Assembly: GCF_001039355.2 (NCBI RefSeq)
Contig: NW_019775824.1
Span: forward strand, 134,890-198,889
Origin: Lingula anatina
Taxonomy: Eukaryota; Brachiopoda; Lingulata; Lingulida; Lingulidae
Direction: 5' to 3'
Length of the DNA stretch: 64,000 bases
Shown: one piece after another, positions 50,338 to 63,500 of the stretch
Position numbering within the stretch: position 1 is the first letter of the stretch
Layout of the letters: each line of letters begins with the position of its first letter
The notes under the pieces: model-generated
The model's database searches: none
Told to the model about the DNA's origin: nothing
What the model saw: the letters and a program-made list of their open reading frames with translations, nothing else
Program-made: the position numbers and the translations under genes

Positions 50338-50682
50338 ATCATGTATAACATTACATTTTAAATAAATGGGTTCGTACTTGGTTCTGGTTATGGTAAGATA
50401 TTTCTTCTCGATTACTAGTAAGTTTTAGAACCCACCACAGTGGTGAACTGATCACATAGCACCTTCCTTACAAGGCAATAATTATGCTTATCAAGGGCAC
50501 AGATCAGTCCAAGCACAATGCAACGTACAGTCGGTCAGGTGAGTCCTAGGGTTACATTGAAAGGGTTTTGTAATCAAACTGATGTTTCTATTGGAAACAA
50601 AAGCGGAGTCATGGTCTTATTATGGGCAACACTAATAGGTTCTTACAAGAATAATGGGAGGAGCATTTCAATTGCGAAGAAC

Positions 50683-50690
50683 TATTTAAA
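50683..50690 (+). promoter_or_regulatory. TATA-like element of copy B
   Basis: TATTTAAA, preceded by the conserved AATGGGAGGAGCATTT block, 125 bases before ATG 50808. Confidence 0.6.
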
Positions 50691-50807
50691 TCGCTATGGT
50701 GTTTGTAAAACGCACTGCATTGAAAGAGATTGAATTAAGTAAAACAAAGATAAAGGAGCTTTGAGGACATCTTAATGCTTTTGAATATTTCCAAGTCGGT
50801 TGTCACT

Positions 50808-53800
50808 ATGAACGATTCAAAGATCAGCAACGTTCTATTTCTTCTCGTCATCTCAGTGGTTATTTGGCAAGGCAGTGTTTTGGCAGCTGTTCCAGCTAAC
50901 AAAACCGTCACCAACTTAACGTGCCCACACAACGCTACTTTGACGGTCCGTAATAAAACGCCATTGGATTCAAAACGAGAACAGGTTTCCACCAGCGCAT
51001 ATAACAGAAGAAGTGAAGAATATACTATAACCACGACTCCACTGTTAGCTGACCAAGATAAGTCAACTGGAGGGAAGGCTTTCCCTTGGAACGCAACAAC
51101 TGCCCTCCTCACACTTCATGATGGCATTACACAGAACGGGAACGAAACCACATCATCACCACTAGATACAAAAGAACCAACCATTTTGTCAAACCCCTGG
51201 AACGGAACATCTTTTAATATAACTTCATCAAAAACCCTTTGTGCGACAGGGCCTTATGGATCTGATTTTATCCAGATATTTTGCTACTGCGACAGATTCT
51301 GCAACATTTTTAAAGATTGCTGTGAGCCATACCACCCTTGCGACAGAATTTCAACAAGTGATGGGCACGCAACTCTTTCTAATGAGATAGATATTCAACG
51401 AAATAATGCTGACTGCATGATCCATTCTCTTGACTCCAGATATTTGCGGGGTTCCAGCAGTAAATTCTATTGGATGGTAACGTCTTGTCCAACCACATGG
51501 CTAAATGAAACAATACTAGAGAGATGTGAAAATCGCAGTGCTACCGATGACATTGAACGCCATCTGCCCGTATCTGATCCTGCAACAAAACTGACATTTC
51601 GAAATAGGTACTGTGCAATGTGCCACAATTTTGAAAAATTCGAAAATTGGTCCCCTATCGCAACTTGCAACAAATATGTGACCAGTATCGCGTTGAATAT
51701 CAGTGCAATGACGAGCACAGCCGATGTATTGAAGGGTGTTAGGGAGAACCTCGGTTGCATGCTTTATTTCGAGCCACCAGCAACCATTCCTGGAAGACGC
51801 TGTTTTCCAGATGTGAAAGTCCATGGAAGAAAGTTTAACTGGATCAATGAAAATCACTGTCATCAAAACACTGACCCTAATCATAAGGAGCTTTGCACCT
51901 CTGGGCCACCATTGTTCACTTCTGTTATTTCATCAAGAGGACAAGAGTCTTACATGAGAAACGTATTCTGTTGGAGGTGTCTATTTGGCAGTGATGTCAC
52001 ACTGAGGGTGGAGTCGTGTTCTTCAGATATGGGTATGTTCGTTTTTCTTATTGTTGTCTGTTTGTTTGTCTGTTTAGAAGAAACCATGAAAATAAAAGTG
52101 TAAGGCCCACTTCTTTCAAGCACAATGTCTGTAACAGTATATATATGTTTATATATTATAATTAATGGCAGCAGCATCTATAATAATATTGCTAAATTTA
52201 ATTTATTTGAAATCAGGGGTCAATGACTTTTATTGTAGTGCTGATTAATCTATCATCAAAGACAGAGTCTTGAAGCCAAGAGGACAGCCAATGCTCTCTC
52301 TCTCCCTCTCTCGCAAATGTAATATTGGTGAAAATCCGACTTCATTTTCGAACATGTTTGATGGTCCAGTGATTTGACGGCAATTGAAATAGTGTAGATA
52401 TGACTTTGTCACCCTGGTTAAACAAATACTACATGTACATGTAAGACATTGATATGCACTATTATATTGAAGGTGCCCCGAGGTCTTTTGATCCATCTGG
52501 GTTGGGTGCGCTGATTAATCCGTCATCAAACTCAGAGTCCTGTAGCAAAGAGGGCAGTCAGGTCAGTTAAGACCCCTCTCTCACTCTCTCTCTCTCTCTC
52601 TCTCTCATATATAAACTTGACATTTAATATGCAATTATTTGTCAAATCGATTTTTTACCACTTTTCTGACTATATAACAAAGAAAACAAAGATTTCAATT
52701 GTGTTTTACTAACTTAATTATCTATTCACTATGATTGTGACAACATTTCTTTAACTCAATTCATCAAATTAAGCAAACAAAAGGCATGACTGATTCTAAG
52801 TCATACAACAGTCATTTGCAGCGTTATTTCGATATCCATATTTTCCAGATTATCATCTGTGCAACAGACGGAATGTACAATTTTAATGTGTCCTCCGCCA
52901 ATGGCTTTTTTTTTTGGGGGGGGGGGGGGGAGTTATGCCGTAAAAATTTGGTTGGGTGTTCTTGCCTTTGTAAATATTTTCTGTGATTGGTGAAACATTA
53001 GCTTTTAAGCGAGCCTTTTGTAATTTTGTCATTCACCATTCACACTTTCTATGTTCTCCCGATAGTGTGATTTCTCGTGATCCATTGAACAGTGCCCTTT
53101 ATAATTGAGTTTCATTACTATTCATAACTATTCATTCATTTCTAATCATTTACATTTTTCATGTTTTAGAATAATAGTTAGTGCTCGTGTGTGTGTGTGT
53201 GTGTGTGTGATAAAACTTGAATATTCTAGAAGTTATTCATCTTTTACTGTTAGCGAAGGTCGTATATGTAGATGTATTGACCTTGCGCTGATGACTCACG
53301 ACAGTAATGATTTAGCCTGATAGACCAGAATAATGTTAATTCAAGGAATATACAGCTACTCAGTATTAGTAGATATAATGGTAATGTTACTGAATTTCGT
53401 GAAATTTTATAATGAGACAAAACGCGTCATCGCTATGTTTGTTTATACTTCCGGCCACTAGATGGCCCATGACGAGGTGATATATACCGTTACTTTAATT
53501 TGATTCAATTGAATCAACGCTTAAAAATGTGTTTTAATTGTTAAACTATAGAAAACTTCAAAGATAGTTTTAAAAACTTTAAAAAACAGAAGGCATTGTG
53601 AAGCCATTTACCCGTTCTTGTGTAGTATGCTCTTAAATCCTGTAAGTTTTATATTTACCATGTTTTTCTAATTTCAGTTATGTGTTGATTTTAATCATTC
53701 TCGGCTATTCATGTGAATTATTGTGACAATATACTTAAGGATTTTTGGTGTTTGACAAGGACACTTCAAACTTATTCAAATTACAGTACATATGGGTTCA

Positions 53801-54582
53801 TTTTAGGGATGAACATCAATAAACAACTGAATAAATAGCTATTTCAGTACGCCATGTTTAACTGTGAAAGTACTCTTTGAAGTCCTTATCAGTTATTATC
53901 ACTTTATTTCTATTTATATTGAACAATGTGTATAATTTTGTTACAGGACATTTGTGGCGACGAAAGCAACCAATGCTTAAAACCAATTTTATCAATCTTC
54001 AATATGGATTTCCCTTTGAAACTGGTACTCAGTTCCGATGGTCCTATTAATATTTCGCAAGTTCGAGGAGTTTGTCGGGTTTTGAAAGGCCGTGTTGATG
54101 ATCTGTTCACAGTGCCTCCTCCCCCTACCCTCTCTGCCATACTGAGTACGAGATGGATGTTCCTGGATCACCGTTCCAGCCATTGTGCCGAGCTATCAGC
54201 TACTGACATTGATGGAGAATGGCACAATTCTAGTGTTCTAGCAGTACTCACCAGACAGGTGAGACTGAAGGAAGAGATAAAATATTATCGAGAAGGCCTT
54301 GAAATGTTTGAATCTTTTCGAGATGAACTTGACATAGAGCTGAGTACGAATACCATGTTTATTTCGCTTGGCAATGTTGATTATCAAATAACTGTTCTCC
54401 ACGATGTAATAAATCCTTGCGCCAATGTGGAGAAACCTCTTGAATCCAATGTTGAAACAACGACAAAAGATGCACATGGACATTCCATGGTTTCTGGTGG
54501 TAATCATTTTTTTCATTGGGCATTTGCAATGTGTGCTTTTGGTGTCTTTGTGGGCATGGGCGTGTTTGCTCCAAGTGGCTGA
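50808..54582 (+). CDS. SMB-like GPI-type ectodomain protein, copy B (intact)
   Basis: Exons are 50808-52032, 52473-52561 and 53947-54582; phases 1 and 0, 1950 nt, 649 residues. ATG 50808 has A at -3 and is shared by all paralogues; ATG 50775 in a poor context adds 11 residues. Residues 1 to about 26 form a signal peptide. A Ser/Thr/Asn-rich stalk with many N-glycosylation sequons follows. Residues about 145-178 form a somatomedin-B-like knot (FCYCDRFCNIFKDCC) with seven rather than eight Cys. The next block (LTFRNRYCAMCHNFEKF, FCWRCLFGSD) resembles the Cys-rich ectodomain found before the 7TM of molluscan SMB-type adhesion GPCRs. No 7TM is present; the protein ends in a hydrophobic GPI-like signal. 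Likely a cell-surface binding or decoy protein. Function not established. The acceptor of exon 2 (TTGAAG) is weak. Confidence 0.8.
52238..52292 (+). pseudogene. Fossil second copy of exon 2 in intron 1 of copy B
   Basis: GTGCTGATTAATC-ATCATCAAA-ACAGAGTC matches exon 2 at 52507-52545 but continues TTGAAGCC in place of CTGTAGC, creating a stop, and its donor is CAATGC. It lies 235 bases upstream of the real exon. Confidence 0.65.
52574..52607. repeat. (CT)n run after exon 2 of copy B
   Basis: CT repeats just inside intron 2. Equivalent runs follow exon 2 in copies A (40182-40202) and C (62163-62186), so the repeat is ancestral to the family. Confidence 0.85.
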
Positions 54583-55067
54583 AAAATTCGCAATTAATTA
54601 CGCATTTCAGATTTCGGCAGACGTGCGCTTTGTCAACGATGATCGAATCGCCTACTAGTTTGCTGTTTTTCAGCACTACATTACATGAACTTTGCAATTT
54701 GTCATCCAACTTAATATGTGTTCCCACACATGATGTTGTGGCAGAAGTAACAAAAGACTGCGCCTTTGATGTCGAACCAAAAATTAAACAGGTGATTAAA
54801 AAGTGCACCTTTTTTAATTTAGTGCACTGAACTTTTGAGATAATTGAAACTTATTGCATAAATATCATTGATTTTCTCCTGTCTACTACTTGGTGGAAAG
54901 TTGGTGTTTGGTAATGTAGGGATAAAGAACAAACACGTAATATAATAGAAACGTAGATATGACAGAATCTTTACTAAGTTTCAAACAAGTTAAAAAGTTA
55001 TGATGTTTATTTTTGCCTATGAAAGCACCCACTGTTGGTACAAAAAGTTACATGAATGGAATGAATT

Positions 55068-55073
55068 AATAAA
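55068..55073 (+). terminator. Candidate poly(A) signal AATAAA of copy B
   Basis: First AATAAA downstream of the stop, about 490 bases away; a closer variant signal could be used. Confidence 0.35.
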
Positions 55074-55289
55074 GCATACATCAGAACAAATCATTTAACT
55101 CTGTCTTTTTTGCTTTAATCCGCGATAGTTGAGCAATATTTATATAATATAATACCGAGATACTTTAGAAATATGTGCATTAGTTCCTTAATGAGGAAAG
55201 AGAGGGGACTTCCATGTCTGAAAAATAATCAATAATATAAATAATGATTATGACAAGTGAGATCTTTTGAATATACTGTTTTAAGTCAT

Positions 55290-55615
55290 TCACATAGGTC
55301 TGGTAATAGAGGAAATTGTTTCAAGCCAAATTAGACTTGAGAAAATACAGCTTCACTGTGCGTACAACACAAATATGGAATAGCCTACCCGATCAGGTTG
55401 TCAGGGCAAAAAGCCTCAACTCTTTTAAGAACAGATTAGACAAGTGGTGGGATGACCAGGAACTCAAATATGACAATTATAGGTCCGAAATCAACACCAT
55501 CGGTAGTCACAAGTTAGTTTTGGAGGAAGAGTCCGATAAAGAGGATCCAGTAGGAACCTGAATCGGAAATCACCGCTAATCTAATCTAATCTAATCTAAT
55601 CTAATCTAATCTAAA
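55290..55615 (+). mobile_element. 5'-truncated non-LTR retrotransposon tail
   Basis: An open frame from about 55316 to 55561 encodes the C-terminal end of a LINE-type reverse transcriptase: RKYSFTVRTTQIWNSLPDQV, then SLNSFKNRLDKWW. Upstream the usual Arg-Gly block appears in another frame (HRSGNRGN), so a frameshift has occurred. The stop is followed closely by seven or eight TAATC pentamers, a typical LINE 3' tail. Confidence 0.8.
55576..55614. repeat. (TAATC)n 3' tail of the LINE
   Basis: Tandem TAATC pentamers directly after the reverse-transcriptase stop region. Confidence 0.9.
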
Positions 55616-58433
55616 AGAACTTCCGTGATTATATGAATTGAAACACTTTCCTCCAGAATCGATTCAAATTTATATTGCTTCAGATGTAGGGTTGTAGGTC
55701 CGATTAATCGAGGATCGCTAAACTTTGCAGTCTGTACCGTTTAATTTTTATCATAATTTATAAAGAATTGAAATATGCAGACATCAAGATGATAATACAC
55801 AATAATGTTTTCACCCTCACATTAAATGTGCTACGTAATAAATGCACATGTATGCCATTCTAAATCGCTGTGATATGAACTAAATTTCATCAAACCTTTA
55901 TCACTGTTTGAGACTTAATGTGGGTACGGATAGTATTGTTACTTTTAAACCAAAAAGGCACTTATTAATCCTTTGGAAACGAAACATGCGGATTCTACAT
56001 GTACATGCCGGGCCCTTTCCAGTGGTATACTTTAGGAGGGCGCTGTTTATAAAACCATTCATTGCAAAAAAAAAAAAAAATAAATAAAAAAAAAAAAAAA
56101 AAAAAAAAAACTTCATATTACTGACGTGGATCACATTTCAACGCCCAAGTCATAAAATTGTTAAATAGCGCTGATAACTGCAATTTCCCCTAAGTAGGTC
56201 AATTGCCTGTATAACAAGGGAAAAATCACCTACGATTATCGATTTTGTGTCTGGACGGTTTGGGGGGGGGGGGATGCAGAAAAGAAAATTACAAGATGCA
56301 AGCAAAATATTTGGGACTCTTGGAACTACTGAAAAGCAGAGTATATTGAAAACTTTCAAATGGCGAAAAACCGTTCAACTTCTCCAGTTTTGCACCTTTA
56401 AACTATGCAGGCATCTTGGCAATTTCTATATTTCGCCTGACTGTTGCAGACCACGTTAACTGTTTTGATGTAGAGAAATGCGGGATATGAACCAGCAAAC
56501 TAGTGTTAGAGGAACAATGGACAGGGTTGACGGATGAAGGGGGGAGGGGTTTACTCCCATCACTTTTCCAGTCACGTCAGTCTTTAGATCTGTATGCGTG
56601 GTGGTGGTGGTGGTGGTGGTGCCGGGGACGCCCATTATGCCGCCTGAATATATACATATGGGAATAAGTCATGGAATTTAATATTCTAACAGCTGAAATA
56701 AATTTAAAACACCACGAGAAAAAGGATTTTATTGAACTTTCCCTTGAATATATTCTTTAAATGCTATTATATTTATGTATTATACGGTAATTACAGCAAA
56801 TCAAATGAAAAAAAGCTCCAGCAAAACTAGGTAAATGTCCAGTCTTGAAGAAGAAATTCTCCACCCAACCCAAACCCCATTCTTTGCCCCTTTCTATGAG
56901 TTTTTCTGTCATTCAAATCAAAGAGATACATTTGTAATGTTTATTTCTTTGTTAAAATAGACAGTATTCAAGAGAGCACAGTGTCCTACAGTCAAAACGA
57001 TATCGACGTACCAGCAAGGAAAGCAGATGTTGTAAATCACTGGCCAGTCATTAAGAACAAAATTATTATATCAAAGATTGGATAAAATATCGATTCCTTA
57101 TACAGGGAGCAATTATTCGTATAGATTATCTTTGAATAACACAAATTTAAAGATTATTTATTATTCAACACTTGCGTTATAGTAACATCCTTATCGTATC
57201 TGTCAGTAGTAAAAAGATCTTTAAAGCAACGCAAATTGTTAAAACAGTGCAACACCGGCAATACTACAATATCAGCTGATGTCGCTGACACGTTTTTTGG
57301 GCGGAAGCTGGCGAAAGGAAAGGAGAATATCCTTCTCTGACTTTTACTTCCTTAGAGCATGTCTCGCGACGGGATCCACAAGGTCATCGTTCATGTGTAC
57401 CAAAATCTAGAGAAAAAATGACCGAAAATAAGTCTGACACCAATTAGTCATTTTCTTCACGAAAAATCTATAAACAAAGTCATAAAAATTGGACACAAGT
57501 AGGACTCAAACACAAAATTTACACGTCATAAACACCATACCTTATATTTGTCTTAACTATGGGTCTCGCTGTCCACGACACCACCATGTCGCTGTGCCAA
57601 CAACTCACATTTTTGTCTTATATATTCGTCAACACCAAATACTGTATAGACAATGAATTTAATGTTTATCTTCTATTGGACAGTAGGACCCTCGGTTTCA
57701 GATTGAGTGAATTATACAGTAGTGTCTGAATTTGGGGGGGGGGTATTCTGTGTTTCGTGTAAGCTGTCATAAAATGTAGGGTCCGGAAGACCCTGCGCGT
57801 ATCAATTTACTGGTTTCTGAAATAACGGGTCCTGGACTCCGACATGGGGAACCTTGATACATGACTTGAACTCTGAAAGCTTCACGTTGTGCACGGGTCG
57901 GATGAGAGCATTTCATGATCATTATTCGTGCACTTATGATTTAGTTTATATTAAGCCATCTACTCACTGCCAATTAAATCGTTTCGCTAAATTTATCTAA
58001 TTTTCAATTTTATTACTGACCATTATCAACTGAGGGTCCCTCTCCGTTAGTCGACACCAGCCACCATCATCGGTATAAGAAATAATTCATTGTTATCAAG
58101 TACACCACTGCATACTGTGGCGGATTTGGGGGGGGGGGGGTCCTGTTCGCCCCCTTAAATGCCAAAAAATTTTCGGGGCCCTTCAGCAGGCCCCGAACCC
58201 CACGCCAAGTGAGGGGGGGGGGAAGGGGGGTCGGCTTCGCATCCGCGCCCACCCCCCTTCAAATAATCCTGGATCTGCCCTTGGCATAAGGTACCTGTCA
58301 ATATGATGATTAATATAACGTAAGAAATTACTTATGCTAATTATGATTTATCCCTACTTGTATCTCACTTAATTTTGTTTTCTTCTAGTAGTTAGATAGT
58401 CTTCAATTGTAAAATATTTGTCTGCTCAATAAA

Positions 58434-58474
<41 letters not shown>

Positions 58475-58490
58475 GCACCAACAAAGCATC
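55616..58490. other. Intergenic stretch between copies B and C
   Basis: It holds an A-rich tract (56067-56110), a (GGT)n run (56599-56621), the dispersed GGATCC-type repeat at 58118-58282 and a (TTA)n run (58434-58473). No exon recognised. Confidence 0.5.
58118..58282. repeat. Dispersed GGCGGATCC repeat, short copy
   Basis: The ends are GTGGCGGATTTGGGG and AATAATCCTGGATCTGCCC. The interior carries poly-G runs and GGGCCCTTCAGCAGGCCCCG, as in the inverted-repeat copy near 18.4 kb. Confidence 0.65.
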
Positions 58491-59870
58491 ACTAAAAGTT
58501 CGGAAATATTTCTTCATAATGACTCTCATTCAGTGAGGCTTGTACATATAAATTGAGATGGACTGGACGAAGCATCCCTACTTTTGCGTACTGTATCATG
58601 TCCATGAACATATCACTCGTTGGGCAATTCAAAATATCAAACGCGTTGCCTTGTTTTATCAAATGTGAGTGCATACCATTGAACAAAATTGAGCCTTGTT
58701 AATTTCACACATAAATGTTACATATACCAGGGTTACATCAGCCCGAAAGTCTTTACAAATACGCGTTACCGTGTTGCGTAGTTAGCCTCAAAAACCCCAT
58801 AAGATTTTGCCATGCCCTGTCAATCAGTCACGCATTTTGCAAAGAAATACAGAAAAGATGAGCCGTGGAATAATCATCACTATATCAGTTAGGGGTCAAG
58901 ATACGTAAGTTATTGTTTCATGTCCTGTCAATAAGTCATCCACTCAATCGATGTAATACGACGAATTTCTTTGTCGATCCTTCACAGAAAATTTTACAGA
59001 GAAACCCAACGTGTCTGGAAACAAAGTTTAGAAGAATGTCAAAGAAGGTCAAACAGGCCCGAGTTAATCATACTTTCAGGGTTTTAAAACAAGTAAGTCA
59101 TTATATAATATAATTACTTAGTTAGACCTCTATTGCCATTTTTGGTAAATGGAGATGGGCCAGACGAAACATCCCTACTATATCATGTTTATGAACATAT
59201 CACTAGTCGGGCAATTCAAAACATCAAACGCGTTACCTTGTTTTATCAAATGTGAATGCACACCATTAAACGAGATTGGGCCTAGTAAATTTCACACATA
59301 CATTTTACATATACGAGGGTTACATCAGCGCGAAAATCTTTTTAAAAAAACGCGTTACCGTGTTGTGTAGTTAGCCTAAAAAAACCCTTACGAATTTGCA
59401 ATGTCCTGTCAATCAGTCACGCATTTCGCATAGAAATACAGAAAAGACGAGCTTTGGATTAAGTTTCACTATATCAGTTAGGTGTCAAGATATACAAGCT
59501 ATTGTTTCATGTCCTGTCAATAAGTCATCCATTAAATCGATGTAATACGATTTTGTTTGTCGATCCTCCACAGAAAATTTTACAGAGAAACTCAGCGTGT
59601 CTGGAAACAAAGTTTAGAAGAATGTCAAAGAAGGTCAAACAGGCCCGATTTAATCATACTTTCAGGGTTTAAAAACAGGTAAGTCATGATATAATATAAT
59701 TACTTAGTTAGACCTCTTATCGCCATTTCAATAAATGTAGATGACCAGACGTCCATGAACATATCACTCGTTGGGCAACTCAAAACATCAAACGCGTTAC
59801 CATTTTGTATCAAATGTGCGTGCACACCACTGAACGAAATTGAGCCTTGTTAATTTCACACATACATTTT
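58490..59870. repeat. Upstream repeat array of copy C
   Basis: The same monomer as before copies A and B, with marker boxes near 58812 and 59402 and ATTTTACAGAGAAAC(C/T)CA boxes near 58990 and 59577. About two and a half units are present. Confidence 0.8.
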
Positions 59871-60423
59871 ATGTTTCCTTTAGTAAAAACGTGACCTTTC
59901 AAGCTGTGCTTGTCACAACTGATATATCCAAGAAGGATCCCTAAAATTTGGAGGAGTAAGGCTTTTTTTTTACTTCTCCAAGCCAAAATGGTATTTCAGA
60001 GAGGTTGGAATAGAATGAATTGTGTAAATCCTTTACCTACTTTGGGCTGTACAGGGGTAGGAAAGCTACGGCAGTTATGTAAGAGTGCCTGGAATCTTCC
60101 CGATCCCGTACTTGGGTTCGTACTTGGTTCTGGTGATGGTAAGATGTTACTTCTCGAAGTAAGTTTAAGAACCCGCCACAGTGGTGAACTGATCACATAG
60201 CACCTTCTTTACAAGGCAACAATTATGCTTATCAAGGGCACAGATCAGTCCAATCACAATGCAACAAAGAGTCGGTCAGGTGAGTCCAAGGGTTACGATG
60301 AAATGGTTTTGTAATCAAACTGATGTTTCTATTGGAGACAAAAGCAAAGTCATTGTCTTATGATGGACAATTCTAATAGGTTCTGATAAGAACAATGGGA
60401 GGAGCATTTCAGTTGCAAATAAC

Positions 60424-60432
60424 TATTTAAAG
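60424..60432 (+). promoter_or_regulatory. TATA-like element of copy C
   Basis: TATTTAAAG, 124 bases before ATG 60548 and only 5 bases before the upstream in-frame ATG 60437, which would lie before the expected transcription start. Confidence 0.6.
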
Positions 60433-60547
60433 CGCTATGGTATTTGTAAAACGCACTGCATTGAAAATTATTGGATTAAGTAAAACAAAGGTAAAGGAGC
60501 TTGGAGGCATCTTTATGCTTTTGAATATTTCCAAGTCGGTTGTCAAT

Positions 60548-63500
60548 ATGGATGATACAAAGATCAACAATGTTCTATTTGTTCTCGTCATCTCAGTGGT
60601 TATTTGGCAAGGCACTGTTTTGGCAGCTGTTCCAGCGAACAAAACCGTCACGAACTTAACCTACCCACATGAGGCTACTATGACTGTCCCTTATAAAACG
60701 CCATTGGATTCAAAACGAGAACAGGTTTCCACCAGCGCATATAACAGAAGAGTTGAAGAATATACTATAGCCACGACTCCACTGTTTACTGACCAAGATA
60801 AGTCAACTGGAGGGAAGGCTTTCCCTTGGAACGCAACAACTGCCCTCCTCACACTTCATGATGGCATTGCACAGAATGGGGACGAAACCACATCATCACC
60901 ACTGGATACAAAAGAACCAACCATTTTGTCAAACCCTTGGAACGGAACATCGTTTAATATAACTTCATCAAAAACCTTTTGTGCGACAGGGCCCTATGGA
61001 TCTGACTTTATCCAGATATTTTGCTACTGCGACGGATTTTGCAACATTTTTGAGGACTGCTGTGAGCCATACCACCCTTGCGAACATGATGAACACCTAG
61101 CGTTTTCTTACGAAATAGATATTCGACGAAATGATGTTGACTGCATAATGCATTCTCTGGACTCCAGATCTTTGCCTGGTTCCAGCAGCAATTTCTACTG
61201 GATGGTAATCTCTTGTCCAACCACATTGCTAAATGAAACAATACGAGACAGATGTGAAAATCGCAGTGCTACCGATGACATTGAGCGCCATCTTCCCGTT
61301 TCTGACCCCGCAACAAAACTGACATTTCGAAATAGGTACTGTGCAATGTGCCACAATTTTGATAAATACGATAATTGGTCCCCTATCGTAACTTGCGACA
61401 AGTTTGTGACAAGTAGCGCAATGAATATCAATGGAATGATGCACACAGCCGATGTCCTGAAGGTTGTTAGGGAGAACAGTGATTGCATACTTTATTTCGA
61501 GCCACCGGCAACTATTCCAGGAAGACGGTGTTTCCCATATGGGGAAGCCCATGGAAACAAGTGGCTTAATGAAAATGATTGTGACATAAACACTGACCCT
61601 ACATATAGGGAACTTTGCTCTTCTGGTCCACAGTTGTTTACCAAATCAATTTCAGCAAGAGGACAAGTGTTTTACTTGAGGAACGTATTTTGTTGGAAGT
61701 GCCTGTATAGCAGCGACGAAACACTGAGGGTTGAGCCGTGTCCTTCAAATATGGGTTTGTTTTTCTGTCTAACCCTTGTCTGATAGTATATTTGCCTGTT
61801 TGAATGATGCCAAAAATATTTTTTCATAATAAAAATAATAATATATTCTCAACCGCTACTGGAAGTGACGAAATGTTTATTATGCCAAATGGGAAGCCAA
61901 GGACTCTCCTGTAAAGTTAAAATTGGTGAAAACCCCGAATATTATTTCAGAATAGATTACATGTGCCAGTGAAATGTTTAACTGACATCACAACCAATCA
62001 CTGTATGTAATACACCGTTTTTGTATTACGATTTTATCGTTCTTTATTTGTAGGTGCTGTAAGGTCCTTTGATCCATCTGGTTTCGGTATGCTGATTAAT
62101 CCATCATCAAATACAGAGTCCTGTAGACATAAGGCTAGTCAGGTCAGTTATCACAAGCATGAGTCTCTCTCTCTCTCTCTCTCTCCAGATAGTTTAGTAC
62201 TTGGCGGGGATCATAGAACTTATAAAGAGGAGGTTATGTAGCATATATATTACAAGTAAGGTCGAAATCTCTAGCCCCATTTCTTCTGATGTTCAATTTC
62301 ACTTAACACAAATTTCTGCACCTCCCTGTGTTGTGCTTACTTTATAAAAGTGGTTTATATCTCCTCAGGAACAAGCAAAAATCTAGTGGGTTTAAAATGA
62401 TTTCAGGGAAAGTATGGTTATCAAAGAAACGGTTTTCAAGTTATTAAGAGAGGGGTAAATGGCGTAAAATTTTGGTTGGCTGTTCTTAATGCCTTTGTAA
62501 ATATTTCCTGTGATTGGTGAAACATTAGCGCTTACGCGAGCCTTTGTAATTTTGTCCTTTACCATTCACACTTTCTATGTTATCCCGATAATGTGTTTTA
62601 ATTTTTCTTGATCCATTAAACTGTGCCCTTCATTAAGGCAAATTAGAGAGAACTTTTCTTGGTTTTTTCTTCATGCAAAAAAAAAATAATAAATAATAAA
62701 TAAATAATAATAATAATAATAAATAAAAAATAGATGCTGAAAAGTGCCCCCTCAATAAGGCAAATAATTGAAATAACTTTTTCTTGGTCTTATTTTTGAG
62801 TAGATATGCCAATAAACGGCCTTAACAATTTGTTTTTTCAATGAAGACTTACATATTCTAGAAGTTATTAACTTTTACTGTTAGCGAGTCTTATCGTATG
62901 TTTACATAGGCACTGATAACACACGACAGTAATTATATAGCCTGATAGTTCTGCAAAATGTAAATTCAAGGAATATACATCTGCACAGTAGTAGTAGAGA
63001 TAATAGTAATGAAACTGAATTTCGTGAAAGTTTATAAGGAGACATAACGCATCATTGCATTGTTTGTTTATAGTACTGTCGATCGCTATATGACCCATGA
63101 CGATTTGATATCTACCGTTACTTAAACCTGATTCGATTGTTTCAACTCTAAATTATGCATTTTTATTGTTTAATTACATAAAACTTCAAATATGGTTTTG
63201 AAAAACTTTAAATTTTTTGGTACCTTTGTTAAGTCATTTACTCGTTCTTATATAGTATGATTCAAATCCTGTGAGATTTTTATTTACCATGTTTTCTAAT
63301 TTCAGTAATATGGTGACTTAAATCAATATCTCTGTTATTCATAAGGATCATTATGACAATTAACTTAATGATATTTAATGTTTGACAGGACACCTATTTA
63401 AATTAAATTACAGATGGGTTCATTTAAGGGGTGAACAAGCATCGATAAATCATTGAATAAATAGCTATTTCACTACGCCATTCCATGTTTAACTGTGAGA

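Noticed and set aside
55901-56134. Minus-strand frame with a poly-Phe start
   Set aside because: Translation of the A-rich tract at 56067-56110.
47246-59370. Similar short frames in the repeat arrays (KFRRMSKK)
   Set aside because: The similarity follows from shared repeat monomers; frames are broken differently in each unit and have no start or splice logic.
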